Assembly (NCBI GenBank): GCA_947589725.1
Contig: CANQCQ010000013.1
Coordinates: 1-11,965, forward strand
Direction of reading: 5' to 3'
DNA: 11,965 nucleotides
Source: an uncultured Bacilli bacterium
Lineage (GTDB): Bacteria > Bacillota_I > Bacilli_A > RF39 > UBA660
The position numbers were made by a program, and so were the translations under genes. Under the pieces are notes generated by a model. It worked only from the letters and a program-made list of their open reading frames with translations. It was not told the origin of the DNA and searched no databases. This document shows, in pieces, positions 6,555-11,836 of the stretch. Numbering within the stretch: position 1 is the stretch's first letter; each line of letters starts with the position of its first letter.

Positions 6555-7377
6555 AGAAAAAGGAATGTATATATACAAACTTCTAAAGCCAATATTAGGT
6601 CCAATTTATAAGTTTTATTATAATCCAAAAATTATTGGAGCAGAAAATATACCGCAAACGGGACCAATTTTAGTAGTTGGTAATCATATTCATTTAATGG
6701 ATCAATGTAATGTTATTATCGCAACTAAAAGATGCTTACATTATATGGCAAAAAAAGAGTATTTTGATAGTGCTAAAACAAGATGGTTTTTTAAAAGTGT
6801 TGGATGTATTTCAGTAAATAGAAAAATACATGATGATAATGCTAAATCAAAGGCTATGGAAGTATTAAATAATGATTTGGCTTTAGGATTATTTCCAGAG
6901 GGAACTAGAAATAGTTTAAAAGAAGATTATATTAAGAAATTACATAGTAAATATTTTACTGATGTAGATTACAAAGATTTTTATAAGAAAATAAAAAATA
7001 ATAGGACTTCACAAGTTGACTACTTAGTCAAGTTATTAGAAGACAACATTATAACTATTTCAGAATTTAAATTAAATATTTTTAAAACTGATGAATACTT
7101 AAAATACTTAGTAAGTACAAAAAAAATAAAAAAACAAGATTATTATGATAATATTTTATTACCATTTAAATTTGGTACTGTATCAATGGCTCAAAAGAGT
7201 AATGCTTTGATAGTACCATATGCAATTTCTGGAAGTTATAAGTTTAGAAGTAAGGATTTAACTATTAATATTGGTAAACCTATAAAAGTAGATAAAAATG
7301 CTAATTTAGAGAAAGTTAATACTAAGCTTTATAATACTGTTAAAAAATTATTAGAAGAAAATTTAAGTGAAAAATAA
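6547..7377 (+). CDS. PlsC-like acyltransferase with a large insert between catalytic blocks
   Basis: A paralogue of the preceding gene, 276 residues, with NHIHLMD (N46, H47, D52), ISVNR, FPEGT (116-120) and VPYAISGSYK. Between FPEGT and the LLPFKFG strand, where the first copy has eight residues, this one has about 74, a helical and highly charged insert spanning about 124-193. The insert reads as three related segments, each beginning with a Tyr-hydrophobic pair (DYIKKL, DYLVKL, EYLKYL) and resembling SHOCT-type short helical hairpins. Start ATG 6547 follows TGGAGG (6537-6542) and overlaps the first gene's stop; the upstream in-frame ATG at 6520 lacks an SD. Translation is probably coupled. 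The catalytic residues are intact, so it should be active; the acceptor substrate may differ from that of its partner. Confidence 0.88.
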   Translation: MIKEKGMYIYKLLKPILGPIYKFYYNPKIIGAENIPQTGPILVVGNHIHLMDQCNVIIATKRCLHYMAKKEYFDSAKTRWFFKSVGCISVNRKIHDDNAKSKAMEVLNNDLALGLFPEGTRNSLKEDYIKKLHSKYFTDVDYKDFYKKIKNNRTSQVDYLVKLLEDNIITISEFKLNIFKTDEYLKYLVSTKKIKKQDYYDNILLPFKFGTVSMAQKSNALIVPYAISGSYKFRSKDLTINIGKPIKVDKNANLEKVNTKLYNTVKKLLEENLSEK

Positions 7378-7385
7378 TGTAAAGT

Positions 7386-7418
7386 AGGGAAAGTATAAAT
7401 AAAATTAACTTTCCTTTT
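7386..7418 (+). terminator. Rho-independent terminator after the acyltransferase pair
   Basis: AGGGAAAGT-type arm 7386-7394 (core GGAAAGT) pairs with 7408-7416 (ACTTTCC plus TT) around an A/T loop, followed by T to 7418. Confidence 0.8.
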
Positions 7419-7419
7419 A

Positions 7420-7428
7420 TGTTATATT
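7420..7428 (+). promoter_or_regulatory. Extended -10 promoter of the hydrolase gene
   Basis: TG (7420-7421), one base, TATATT (7423-7428), starting two bases after the terminator T-run. SD GGTGAT begins at 7435, six bases after the -10. Confidence 0.7.
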
Positions 7429-7447
7429 AAGAGTGGTGATATTAATT

Positions 7448-8311
7448 ATGATAAAAGGGGATATTGAATTTGATAAAGAAATAAGATATAAGCTATATAG
7501 AACAGTTGAAGAAATTATTAAACCATCTATTTCTAAAAAAAATATTTCAGATTACAAGATAATTATAAATGATACTTTACTACCAATTAGAGTATTTTAT
7601 CCTAAGAAAATTACTAATATTGAGAGTGTAATTATCTATGTTCCTGGTGATGGTAATATAACTAATTGTTGTACTAAGTATGGTAGCATTTGTTCAGAAA
7701 TGGCTAATGAACTTGATAAGTTAATAATAGCAGTAGATTATTTTAATATAAAAAATACTTATCCTAGTAGTTTAAATAAAATAGAAGAATTAGTTAAATA
7801 TTTATATGAAGAATTGATAAGTAATGGTATTTTAAAAGATAATATAATATTAATGGGTGATTCTACTGGTGGTAATTATATAACTTCAATAACTTTTAGA
7901 TTTATTAAAAATAAATTAAATTATATTAATAAGGAAATATTATTATATCCACTCTTATCAGGAGACTATTATAATAATAGTAAATATAAATCTATTAATA
8001 AAGCAATTGATAATAATAAAAAAATTATTGGAAATATTAGAAAGTATATGAATGAATATGCAATTAGTAAACAGAATTTATTACTTAAAGATGTTTGTCC
8101 GATTTTAAATGATAATTATAAAGATTATCCTAGTACGTTAATAATTACTGGTGACTTAGATCCTTTAAGAGATGAGGGAGAAGAGTTTTATAAAAAACTA
8201 AATAGTAATTCAAAGTACTTAAATATTGATTGTGCGACACATGGATTTATCAATACTAATGATTTTGATATTAAAAGAAAGTATTTACAAGAAATAAAAG
8301 AATTTATTTAG
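7448..8311 (+). CDS. Alpha/beta hydrolase, hormone-sensitive-lipase-like
   Basis: A 287-residue cytosolic esterase or lipase-type hydrolase with no signal peptide. The catalytic triad is readable: Ser139 in GDSTGG (family GDSAGG), Asp238 in DLDPLRD and His265 in CATHGF. The HSL family normally has an HGGG oxyanion-hole motif upstream of the nucleophile; at the matching place this protein has YVPGDGN (64-70), so the His and one Gly are replaced. ATG 7448 lies seven bases after GGTGAT (7435-7440); the GTG codons at 7433 and 7436 overlap that SD and are rejected. It is a single-gene unit with its own promoter and terminator. The substrate is unknown; its position after two acyltransferases would suit lipid metabolism, but that is only inference from proximity. 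Confidence 0.8.
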   Translation: MIKGDIEFDKEIRYKLYRTVEEIIKPSISKKNISDYKIIINDTLLPIRVFYPKKITNIESVIIYVPGDGNITNCCTKYGSICSEMANELDKLIIAVDYFNIKNTYPSSLNKIEELVKYLYEELISNGILKDNIILMGDSTGGNYITSITFRFIKNKLNYINKEILLYPLLSGDYYNNSKYKSINKAIDNNKKIIGNIRKYMNEYAISKQNLLLKDVCPILNDNYKDYPSTLIITGDLDPLRDEGEEFYKKLNSNSKYLNIDCATHGFINTNDFDIKRKYLQEIKEFI

Positions 8312-8335
8312 AAGTATTTGGCTACTTCTTTTTTT
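8310..8335 (+). terminator. Rho-independent terminator after the hydrolase
   Basis: AGAAGTA (8310-8316) pairs with TACTTCT (8323-8329) around loop TTTGGC; T-run to 8335. The stop codon TAG (8309-8311) overlaps the 5' arm. Confidence 0.8.
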
Positions 8336-8336
8336 A

Positions 8337-8345
8337 TGGTATACT
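8337..8345 (+). promoter_or_regulatory. Extended -10 promoter of the DUF1003-lipoprotein pair
   Basis: TG (8337-8338), one base, TATACT (8340-8345), two bases after the T-run. SD GGTGAT begins at 8352, six bases after the -10. Confidence 0.7.
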
Positions 8346-8362
8346 TAAAATGGTGATAAGAT

Positions 8363-8890
8363 ATGGAAAAGTTTTGTTCAAAGAAAAAATTAGTTAGAAT
8401 GCTATTAAAGGATGAAGATTTAGATGAGAAAGATGAAGAAGAACTTATTAATTTATTGATAGAGCAACCTTTATCTATAGATATTGATAAGCAAGAAGAA
8501 GAGAGAAAGACTTTTGGTGATAAAGTTGCTGATAAAGTAAGTGAAGTTGCTGGTAGTTGGGCTTTTATTTTAGGATTTAGTTTCTTCCTAATATTATGGA
8601 TTATATTTAATGGTTTATTATTAGCTGATCCAATAGATGAATATCCTTTTATTTTACTTAATTTATTATTATCATGTTTAGCAGCATTACAGGCACCTAT
8701 TATTATGATGAGTCAAAATAGACAAGCTGAAAAAGATAGTTTAAGAAATCAAAATGATTATAGAATTGACTTAAAGAGTGAATTAATATTAGAACAAGTT
8801 GCTGAAAAGATAGATAAGTTAAGTGCTAATCAAGCTAGAATATTGAAAAGGCTAGATGAAATAGAAGGTGTAACTAATGATGAGAAATAA
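8363..8890 (+). CDS. DUF1003 family membrane protein
   Basis: The 175 residues match the DUF1003 pattern closely: FGDKVADKVSEVAGSWAFI (51-69), then two membrane segments (about 66-87 and 95-115) separated by a short DPIDEYPF loop, and the highly conserved block LNLLLSCLAALQAPIIMMSQ followed by NRQAEKDSLRNQNDY. After the membrane part comes a charged helix, likely coiled coil (about 137-167), on the cytoplasmic side; the acidic N-terminal 48 residues with one Cys would also be cytoplasmic. The biochemical role of the family is not established. Start ATG 8363 has SD GGTGAT five bases upstream. The last 14 bases overlap the lipoprotein gene, so the two are translated together and may act at the same membrane. 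Confidence 0.9.
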   Translation: MEKFCSKKKLVRMLLKDEDLDEKDEEELINLLIEQPLSIDIDKQEEERKTFGDKVADKVSEVAGSWAFILGFSFFLILWIIFNGLLLADPIDEYPFILLNLLLSCLAALQAPIIMMSQNRQAEKDSLRNQNDYRIDLKSELILEQVAEKIDKLSANQARILKRLDEIEGVTNDEK

Positions 8891-9386
8891 AAAGTATTTA
8901 TTTATTTTAATCTTATTATTAATTTTAACTGGTTGTAGTAAAAGAATAGAAACTGGAACAGAAATTGATTCAAAAACTGATACTAGTAATAGTAAAGGTA
9001 CTTTAGTTTGTAGTAGAGAAGCTACTGCACAAAATAATGCTAAAGTTGAATTAAATTATGAAGTAGATTATAAAAAAGGTTATGTTACTAAATTACATTC
9101 TACTGAAAAAGTAATAACAGATGATCAAGATGTTCTTGATACATATGAAGAAGCTTATAGAAATATATTTAAAATATATAAAGATTTAAAGTATTATGAT
9201 AATAATGTAAGTAGAACTAAAAAAGATGTTACTAGTGATACAGTTATTCAATATGATAAGGTTGATATGGATAAGTTATTAAAATTAGAAAATACTGATG
9301 ATACTGTTATAAAAAATGGTAAAGTAGCTTTATCTGATTGGTTAGAGTTTGCTGAAAAATTTGGTACTAAATGTAAGGAAAAATAA
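8877..9386 (+). CDS. Lipoprotein, DUF1307/YehR-like
   Basis: The N-terminus is a typical lipoprotein signal: MMRNKK, a hydrophobic run and the lipobox LTGC with the modified Cys at residue 20, so the mature protein is anchored to the outer face of the membrane. The 169-residue chain then has KGTLVCSRE, LNYEVDYKKGYVTKLHS and a later VIQYDKVDMDKLL, an order of strands and helices that recalls the DUF1307 (YehR-like) lipoproteins of Firmicutes; this family call rests on pattern memory and is less sure than the lipoprotein call. Two further cysteines (one near residue 45, one close to the C-terminus) could form a disulfide. ATG 8877 has SD AAGGTG (8865-8870) within the upstream gene; ATG 8880 is an equally possible start one codon later. 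Confidence 0.85.
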   Translation: MMRNKKYLFILILLLILTGCSKRIETGTEIDSKTDTSNSKGTLVCSREATAQNNAKVELNYEVDYKKGYVTKLHSTEKVITDDQDVLDTYEEAYRNIFKIYKDLKYYDNNVSRTKKDVTSDTVIQYDKVDMDKLLKLENTDDTVIKNGKVALSDWLEFAEKFGTKCKEK

Positions 9387-9397
9387 TTATTTTTTTT
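9377..9397 (+). terminator. Weak A/T-rich terminator after the lipoprotein gene
   Basis: GGAAAAAT (9377-9384) can pair with ATTTTTTT (9389-9396), including two G-U pairs, around loop AATT, ending in T. The stop codon is in the loop. Low stability. Confidence 0.4.
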
Positions 9398-9441
9398 AAA
9401 AAATGTACTAATTATTGTTTATAGCTAATTTTATATTATTG

Positions 9442-9450
9442 TGATATAAC
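9442..9450 (+). promoter_or_regulatory. Probable extended -10 upstream of the DUF2975-like gene
   Basis: TG (9442-9443), one base, TATAAC (9445-9450), giving a leader of about 35 bases. A second -10-like TATAAA at 9466-9471 lies seven bases before the SD; neither has a convincing -35. Confidence 0.45.
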
Positions 9451-9490
9451 TATCTTAGATAATTATATAAATAAAGAAGTGAGGTTTATT

Positions 9491-10135
9491 ATGAAAAAAG
9501 AAAAATTTAAAAGTTACAGTAAAATTATTTATGTATTGGCATTAATTTCTAGAATATTTATATTAATTGGAGCAGTATGTATGTTAATATTGATACCATT
9601 AATTCCTATTTTTGTAAATAATATTGATATTTCAAAGAATGAAATAAATTTCTTTGGAGAAAAAATAGAATATAATATTAGTGGAAGTACTAATTTTTCT
9701 CTTACTTTTAATAATGAAGAAGTATTTAATGAATCAACTGATAATGAACAGATTATTCAAAGTATTGTAAATTCTTTAACAGAGAATTCTAAGACTAAAA
9801 TAATAGTAATATTAGAATTAAATGTTATATTTGGAATAATTAGTACATTAGTTATTGCCTATGCATTATATCTTGTTTATAAGTTATTTAAAAACTTTTA
9901 TGAAAGTGATACTCCATTTGAAGATGAAAATGCACTATATGTTAGAAAATTCTCATATTGTGGTTTATTAAATATATTATGTGGTATTATTTCTGGTTTA
10001 ATAATGACAATAGGATTTAATACTGATTTTACTGTAAAGATTAATTTAGTAACAGTAATTGCACTTTTAGCAATTTACTCAATTTCTTATATATTTGAAT
10101 ATGGTAAAAAATTAGAAAATAAAAAAGCTAATTAG
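9491..10135 (+). CDS. DUF2975-like four-helix membrane protein
   Basis: The 214-residue protein has four predicted membrane segments at about 13-41, 102-130, 156-175 and 184-203. The first and second are separated by a polar outer domain of about 60 residues rich in Asn, Glu and Ser. Between helices 2 and 3, LFKNFYESDTPFEDENALYV resembles the GxPFTxENxxxLR loop of the DUF2975 family, and the ending YIFEYGKKLENE-like segment also fits. Members of that family often sit beside a small Cro-type regulator; none is present here. GTG 9479 is part of the SD GTGAGG, so ATG 9491 is the start. The gene stands alone with its own terminator. Family assignment is moderate; the membrane topology is clear from hydrophobicity. 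Confidence 0.75.
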   Translation: MKKEKFKSYSKIIYVLALISRIFILIGAVCMLILIPLIPIFVNNIDISKNEINFFGEKIEYNISGSTNFSLTFNNEEVFNESTDNEQIIQSIVNSLTENSKTKIIVILELNVIFGIISTLVIAYALYLVYKLFKNFYESDTPFEDENALYVRKFSYCGLLNILCGIISGLIMTIGFNTDFTVKINLVTVIALLAIYSISYIFEYGKKLENKKAN

Positions 10136-10148
10136 TAAGAAATAATTT

Positions 10149-10192
10149 AGAGACTAGCTGTTTTAAAAGTCATCAGTTAGTTTCTTTTTTTT
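10149..10192 (+). terminator. Rho-independent terminator after the DUF2975-like gene
   Basis: A 12-bp stem pairs 10149-10160 (AGAGACTAGCTG) with 10174-10185 (CAGTTAGTTTCT), with three G-U pairs or fewer, around a 13-base loop, then T8 to 10192. The most stable A/T-tolerant hairpin in this half of the window. Confidence 0.88.
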
Positions 10193-10220
10193 GTATAAAT
10201 TTTTATATTTTTATGATACT
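10191..10220 (+). promoter_or_regulatory. Promoter of the CotF-like pair
   Basis: TTGTAT (10191-10196), an 18-bp spacer and GATACT (10215-10220). SD GGGAGG begins at 10227, six bases after this -10. TATAAA at 10194-10199 is a rival -10 that would give a longer leader. Confidence 0.5.
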
Positions 10221-10239
10221 AATACTGGGAGGTAAATTT

Positions 10240-10467
10240 ATGAATTTAAAATTTGAAAATGTACCAGATATGATCAGTGGTAAAGATTTAGAGTATCTAA
10301 CAGACATATTTAATTGGAATTATAATGCTTTTAAATGTAGTGTAGATCATGCTGATCTTGCAAACAATGAAGATGTTTGTAAACTATTAGATCAAGCTGG
10401 TAACTTATTCTATTCAAACATGGAAGAAGTTCTTAATATTCTAGAAAGAGGTGGCTGCAGTGAGTAA
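10240..10467 (+). CDS. Small CotF-like helical protein
   Basis: A 75-residue protein with the layout of the small spore-coat (CotF/ferritin-like) proteins of Bacillota: ISGKDLEYLTDIFNWNYNAF forms a first helix, followed by a second helix NMEEVLNILERG. Members of this group are usually encoded next to a larger CotF-domain partner, as here. It has three Cys, one in the C-terminal GGCSE. Start ATG 10240 follows GGGAGG (10227-10232) at seven bases; the in-frame ATG at 10213 lies in the promoter region. It overlaps the next gene by eight bases. Whether this organism forms spores cannot be judged from the window, and CotF-like proteins also occur in non-sporing bacteria, so a coat role is not claimed. 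Confidence 0.65.
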   Translation: MNLKFENVPDMISGKDLEYLTDIFNWNYNAFKCSVDHADLANNEDVCKLLDQAGNLFYSNMEEVLNILERGGCSE

Positions 10468-10828
10468 AATACAAAATAATATGGTTGAGGTACCTAAAGG
10501 ATTAGAATTAAATGATAAAGACATTGCTAATCTAACTCTAACTACTTTGAAGAATTTTACAAAAAACTATGCTGTTGCTTTAACTGAAGCTAGTAATGAT
10601 TATCTATACGACGTATTAAAAAAACAATTTGATACACTTTCTAATCTACAACGTGAAGCCTTTACTGTAATCTTTAGAAATGGTTGGTATGCTTTAGAAG
10701 AAGCTGATGGAGCAAAAGTTGGTGAAAAATACAACATGTTAAATCAATGCTTTATGGATTTAGAATGTGAAGAAGAAAACACTGAAGACCTTGATGAAGA
10801 TTCTTATGAAGATCAAGAGAATGAATAA
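10460..10828 (+). CDS. CotF-like (spore coat family) protein with acidic tail
   Basis: The 122-residue protein has a CotF-type helical pair: KDIANLTLTTLKNFTKNYAV, then ALTEASNDYLYDVLKKQFDT (close to the family's ALTEAxxPEVRxxLxxQL), then a third helix and the NGWYALEEAD motif (family KGWYxP-type ending). The last 22 or so residues are a strongly acidic tail (E, D and N, with one Tyr), unusual for the family, which normally stops soon after the Trp-Tyr motif. The frame extends upstream to GTG 10451, but that lies within the SD AGAGGTGG (10447-10454); GTG 10460 is six bases after it and is chosen. Translation is coupled to the smaller partner, which suggests the two proteins work together, perhaps as a hetero-oligomer. 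Confidence 0.72.
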   Translation: MSKIQNNMVEVPKGLELNDKDIANLTLTTLKNFTKNYAVALTEASNDYLYDVLKKQFDTLSNLQREAFTVIFRNGWYALEEADGAKVGEKYNMLNQCFMDLECEEENTEDLDEDSYEDQENE

Positions 10829-10830
10829 TT

Positions 10831-10857
10831 GAAGAAGACAAAAGTCTTCTTTTTTTT
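10831..10857 (+). terminator. Strong Rho-independent terminator after the CotF-like pair
   Basis: AAGAAGAC (10832-10839) pairs perfectly with GTCTTCTT (10844-10851) around loop AAAA, with a T-run to 10857. Confidence 0.92.
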
Positions 10858-10950
10858 GTTAAATTATGTAAATTTTTAATTATTCTATTGATATTATTAT
10901 GATTTTATTGTTCACTAAAGGTGAAAAAAATAAATTATTGGAGAATTTGT

Positions 10951-11547
10951 ATGGAAAAAGAATTAACACTAGATCAATTTATGGAACAATATGATAAAAG
11001 AATTGGAAAGTCAAGTGAGGAAAAATTATTTTGTTTTCTTGATTATTCAATAAGAGATGAAAGTTTTAATCAACAAACTCATGTAAGAGCAAATGATGCT
11101 AAAATTAGACTTGCAAAAGTAAATTCTATTCTTAAAAAAGCTGATGAGAAAGAATTAGAAAGTAATATCTATTTAAAAAAATGCAAAGAATTTCTAGATA
11201 ATACAAAAGATTTATGTACAGATATTTTATTATCTTATCATAAAAATAATGATTTTGTTATTATAAAAGAAATTTCTACTGATTGTCTATTACCATCTAT
11301 AGATGATAAGGAGCTACAAAGTCTTGATATTGTTTCTGACTATAATTCAATTTCAACTAAAATAGAAAGAATGTATTTAGAAATCTGTAGATTACAAATT
11401 TGGAATTTAATTAATATTAGTAATAGTGTTGATGATGATATAGCTACTGTATTTTTTCATAAGATAAATGGTAATCTAAACTATTTAGTAGCAGTATTTC
11501 AAGAGAAATTTAATAAAAATTTATATACTCATAGAATTCATAAATAA
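10951..11547 (+). CDS. Hypothetical helical protein
   Basis: I do not recognise this 198-residue protein. It appears soluble and almost wholly helical, with no signal peptide and no membrane segment. The N-terminus (ELTLDQFMEQYDKRIGKSSE) is charged, a Lys/Glu-rich stretch follows (about 50-75), and the C-terminal half is richer in Ile, Leu and Phe (RMYLEICRLQIWNLINI). Four or five Cys are spread without a metal-site pattern. ATG 10951 has GGAG (10940-10943) seven bases upstream; GTG 10921 would add ten residues but has no SD. The 122-base gap before it has a TTGATA (10888-10893) without a convincing -10 at the right distance, so its promoter is unresolved. Base composition and codon use look like those of its neighbours. 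Confidence 0.7.
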   Translation: MEKELTLDQFMEQYDKRIGKSSEEKLFCFLDYSIRDESFNQQTHVRANDAKIRLAKVNSILKKADEKELESNIYLKKCKEFLDNTKDLCTDILLSYHKNNDFVIIKEISTDCLLPSIDDKELQSLDIVSDYNSISTKIERMYLEICRLQIWNLINISNSVDDDIATVFFHKINGNLNYLVAVFQEKFNKNLYTHRIHK

Positions 11548-11577
11548 AAGGAAATATTTAAATTATTTACTTTTTTT
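11541..11577 (+). terminator. Weak terminator before the tRNA gene
   Basis: TAAATAA (11541-11547) can pair with TTATTTA (11563-11569); T7 at 11571-11577. All A-T, and the stop codon lies in the 5' arm. Confidence 0.45.
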
Positions 11578-11578
11578 A

Positions 11579-11587
11579 TGTTATAAT
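11579..11587 (+). promoter_or_regulatory. Extended -10 promoter of the tRNA-Thr gene
   Basis: TG (11579-11580), one base, perfect TATAAT (11582-11587). The tRNA 5' end is 12 bases after the -10, leaving a leader of about six bases for RNase P to remove. Confidence 0.75.
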
Positions 11588-11599
11588 TAACTTGCATTT

Positions 11600-11675
11600 G
11601 CCAGTTTAGCTCAGTTGGTAGAGCAGCGCATTCGTAATGCGAAGATCGAAGGTTCAAGTCCTTTAACTGGCACCA
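11600..11675 (+). tRNA. trnT: tRNA-Thr (anticodon CGT)
   Basis: A 76-base cloverleaf. The acceptor GCCAGTT pairs with AACTGGC, followed by discriminator A and an encoded CCA. The D-arm is GCTC-AGTTGGTA-GAGC. The anticodon stem GCGCA/TGCGA has a G-A mismatch at the 27-43 pair, and the loop TTCGTAA places CGT at 11633-11635, which reads the threonine codon ACG. The T-arm is GAAGG-TTCAAGT-CCTTT with one G-U pair. ACG is a rare codon in such AT-rich DNA, so this is likely the minor Thr isoacceptor. Confidence 0.96.
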
Positions 11676-11728
11676 ATTAGTGTATTACCTGAACCTGGTA
11701 TGGTTTAGTTTAACGGATAATTTTATTA
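11676..11728. other. Spacer with a tRNA D-arm-like stretch
   Basis: TTAGTTTAACGGATAAT (about 11704-11721) resembles the D-arm region of some bacterial tRNA-Arg genes, but no anticodon arm, T-arm or matching acceptor strand follows. It may be a tRNA remnant or chance. Confidence 0.25.
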
Positions 11729-11768
11729 TAAAACTACTTTTTAATTTTTAGAGTAGTTTTATTTTTTT
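11728..11768 (+). terminator. Rho-independent terminator after the tRNA
   Basis: ATAAAACTACT (11728-11738) pairs with AGTAGTTTTAT (11752-11762) around a 13-base loop, followed by T to 11768. It lies 53 bases past the tRNA CCA and would end its transcript. Confidence 0.88.
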
Positions 11769-11772
11769 AATA

Positions 11773-11801
11773 TTGACACAGTGTCATTGTGACTGTATTA
11801 T
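11773..11801 (+). promoter_or_regulatory. Promoter of the TetR-family regulator
   Basis: A perfect -35 TTGACA (11773-11778), a 17-bp spacer and TATTAT (11796-11801). The -35 overlaps the first operator and the expected start of transcription (about 11808) lies in the second. Confidence 0.85.
11774..11786. promoter_or_regulatory. Operator 1: TGACA-N3-TGTCA palindrome over the -35
   Basis: TGACAC-A-GTGTCA, a perfect 13-base palindrome covering most of the -35 box. It shares TGACA-N3-TGTCA with the second site and is the likely binding site of the TetR-type protein encoded just downstream. Confidence 0.75.
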
Positions 11802-11804
11802 TGT

Positions 11805-11821
11805 ATTGACAGTATGTCAAT
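11805..11821. promoter_or_regulatory. Operator 2: ATTGACA-GTA-TGTCAAT palindrome at the transcription start
   Basis: A perfect 7+3+7 palindrome centred at 11813, 33 bp from the centre of operator 1, about three helical turns, so both sites would face the same side of the DNA. Confidence 0.78.
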
Positions 11822-11836
11822 GATAGGAGAGTTGCA

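Noticed and set aside
10921..10950. GTG start adding ten residues to the hypothetical protein
   Set aside because: No SD before it, whereas ATG 10951 has GGAG at seven bases.
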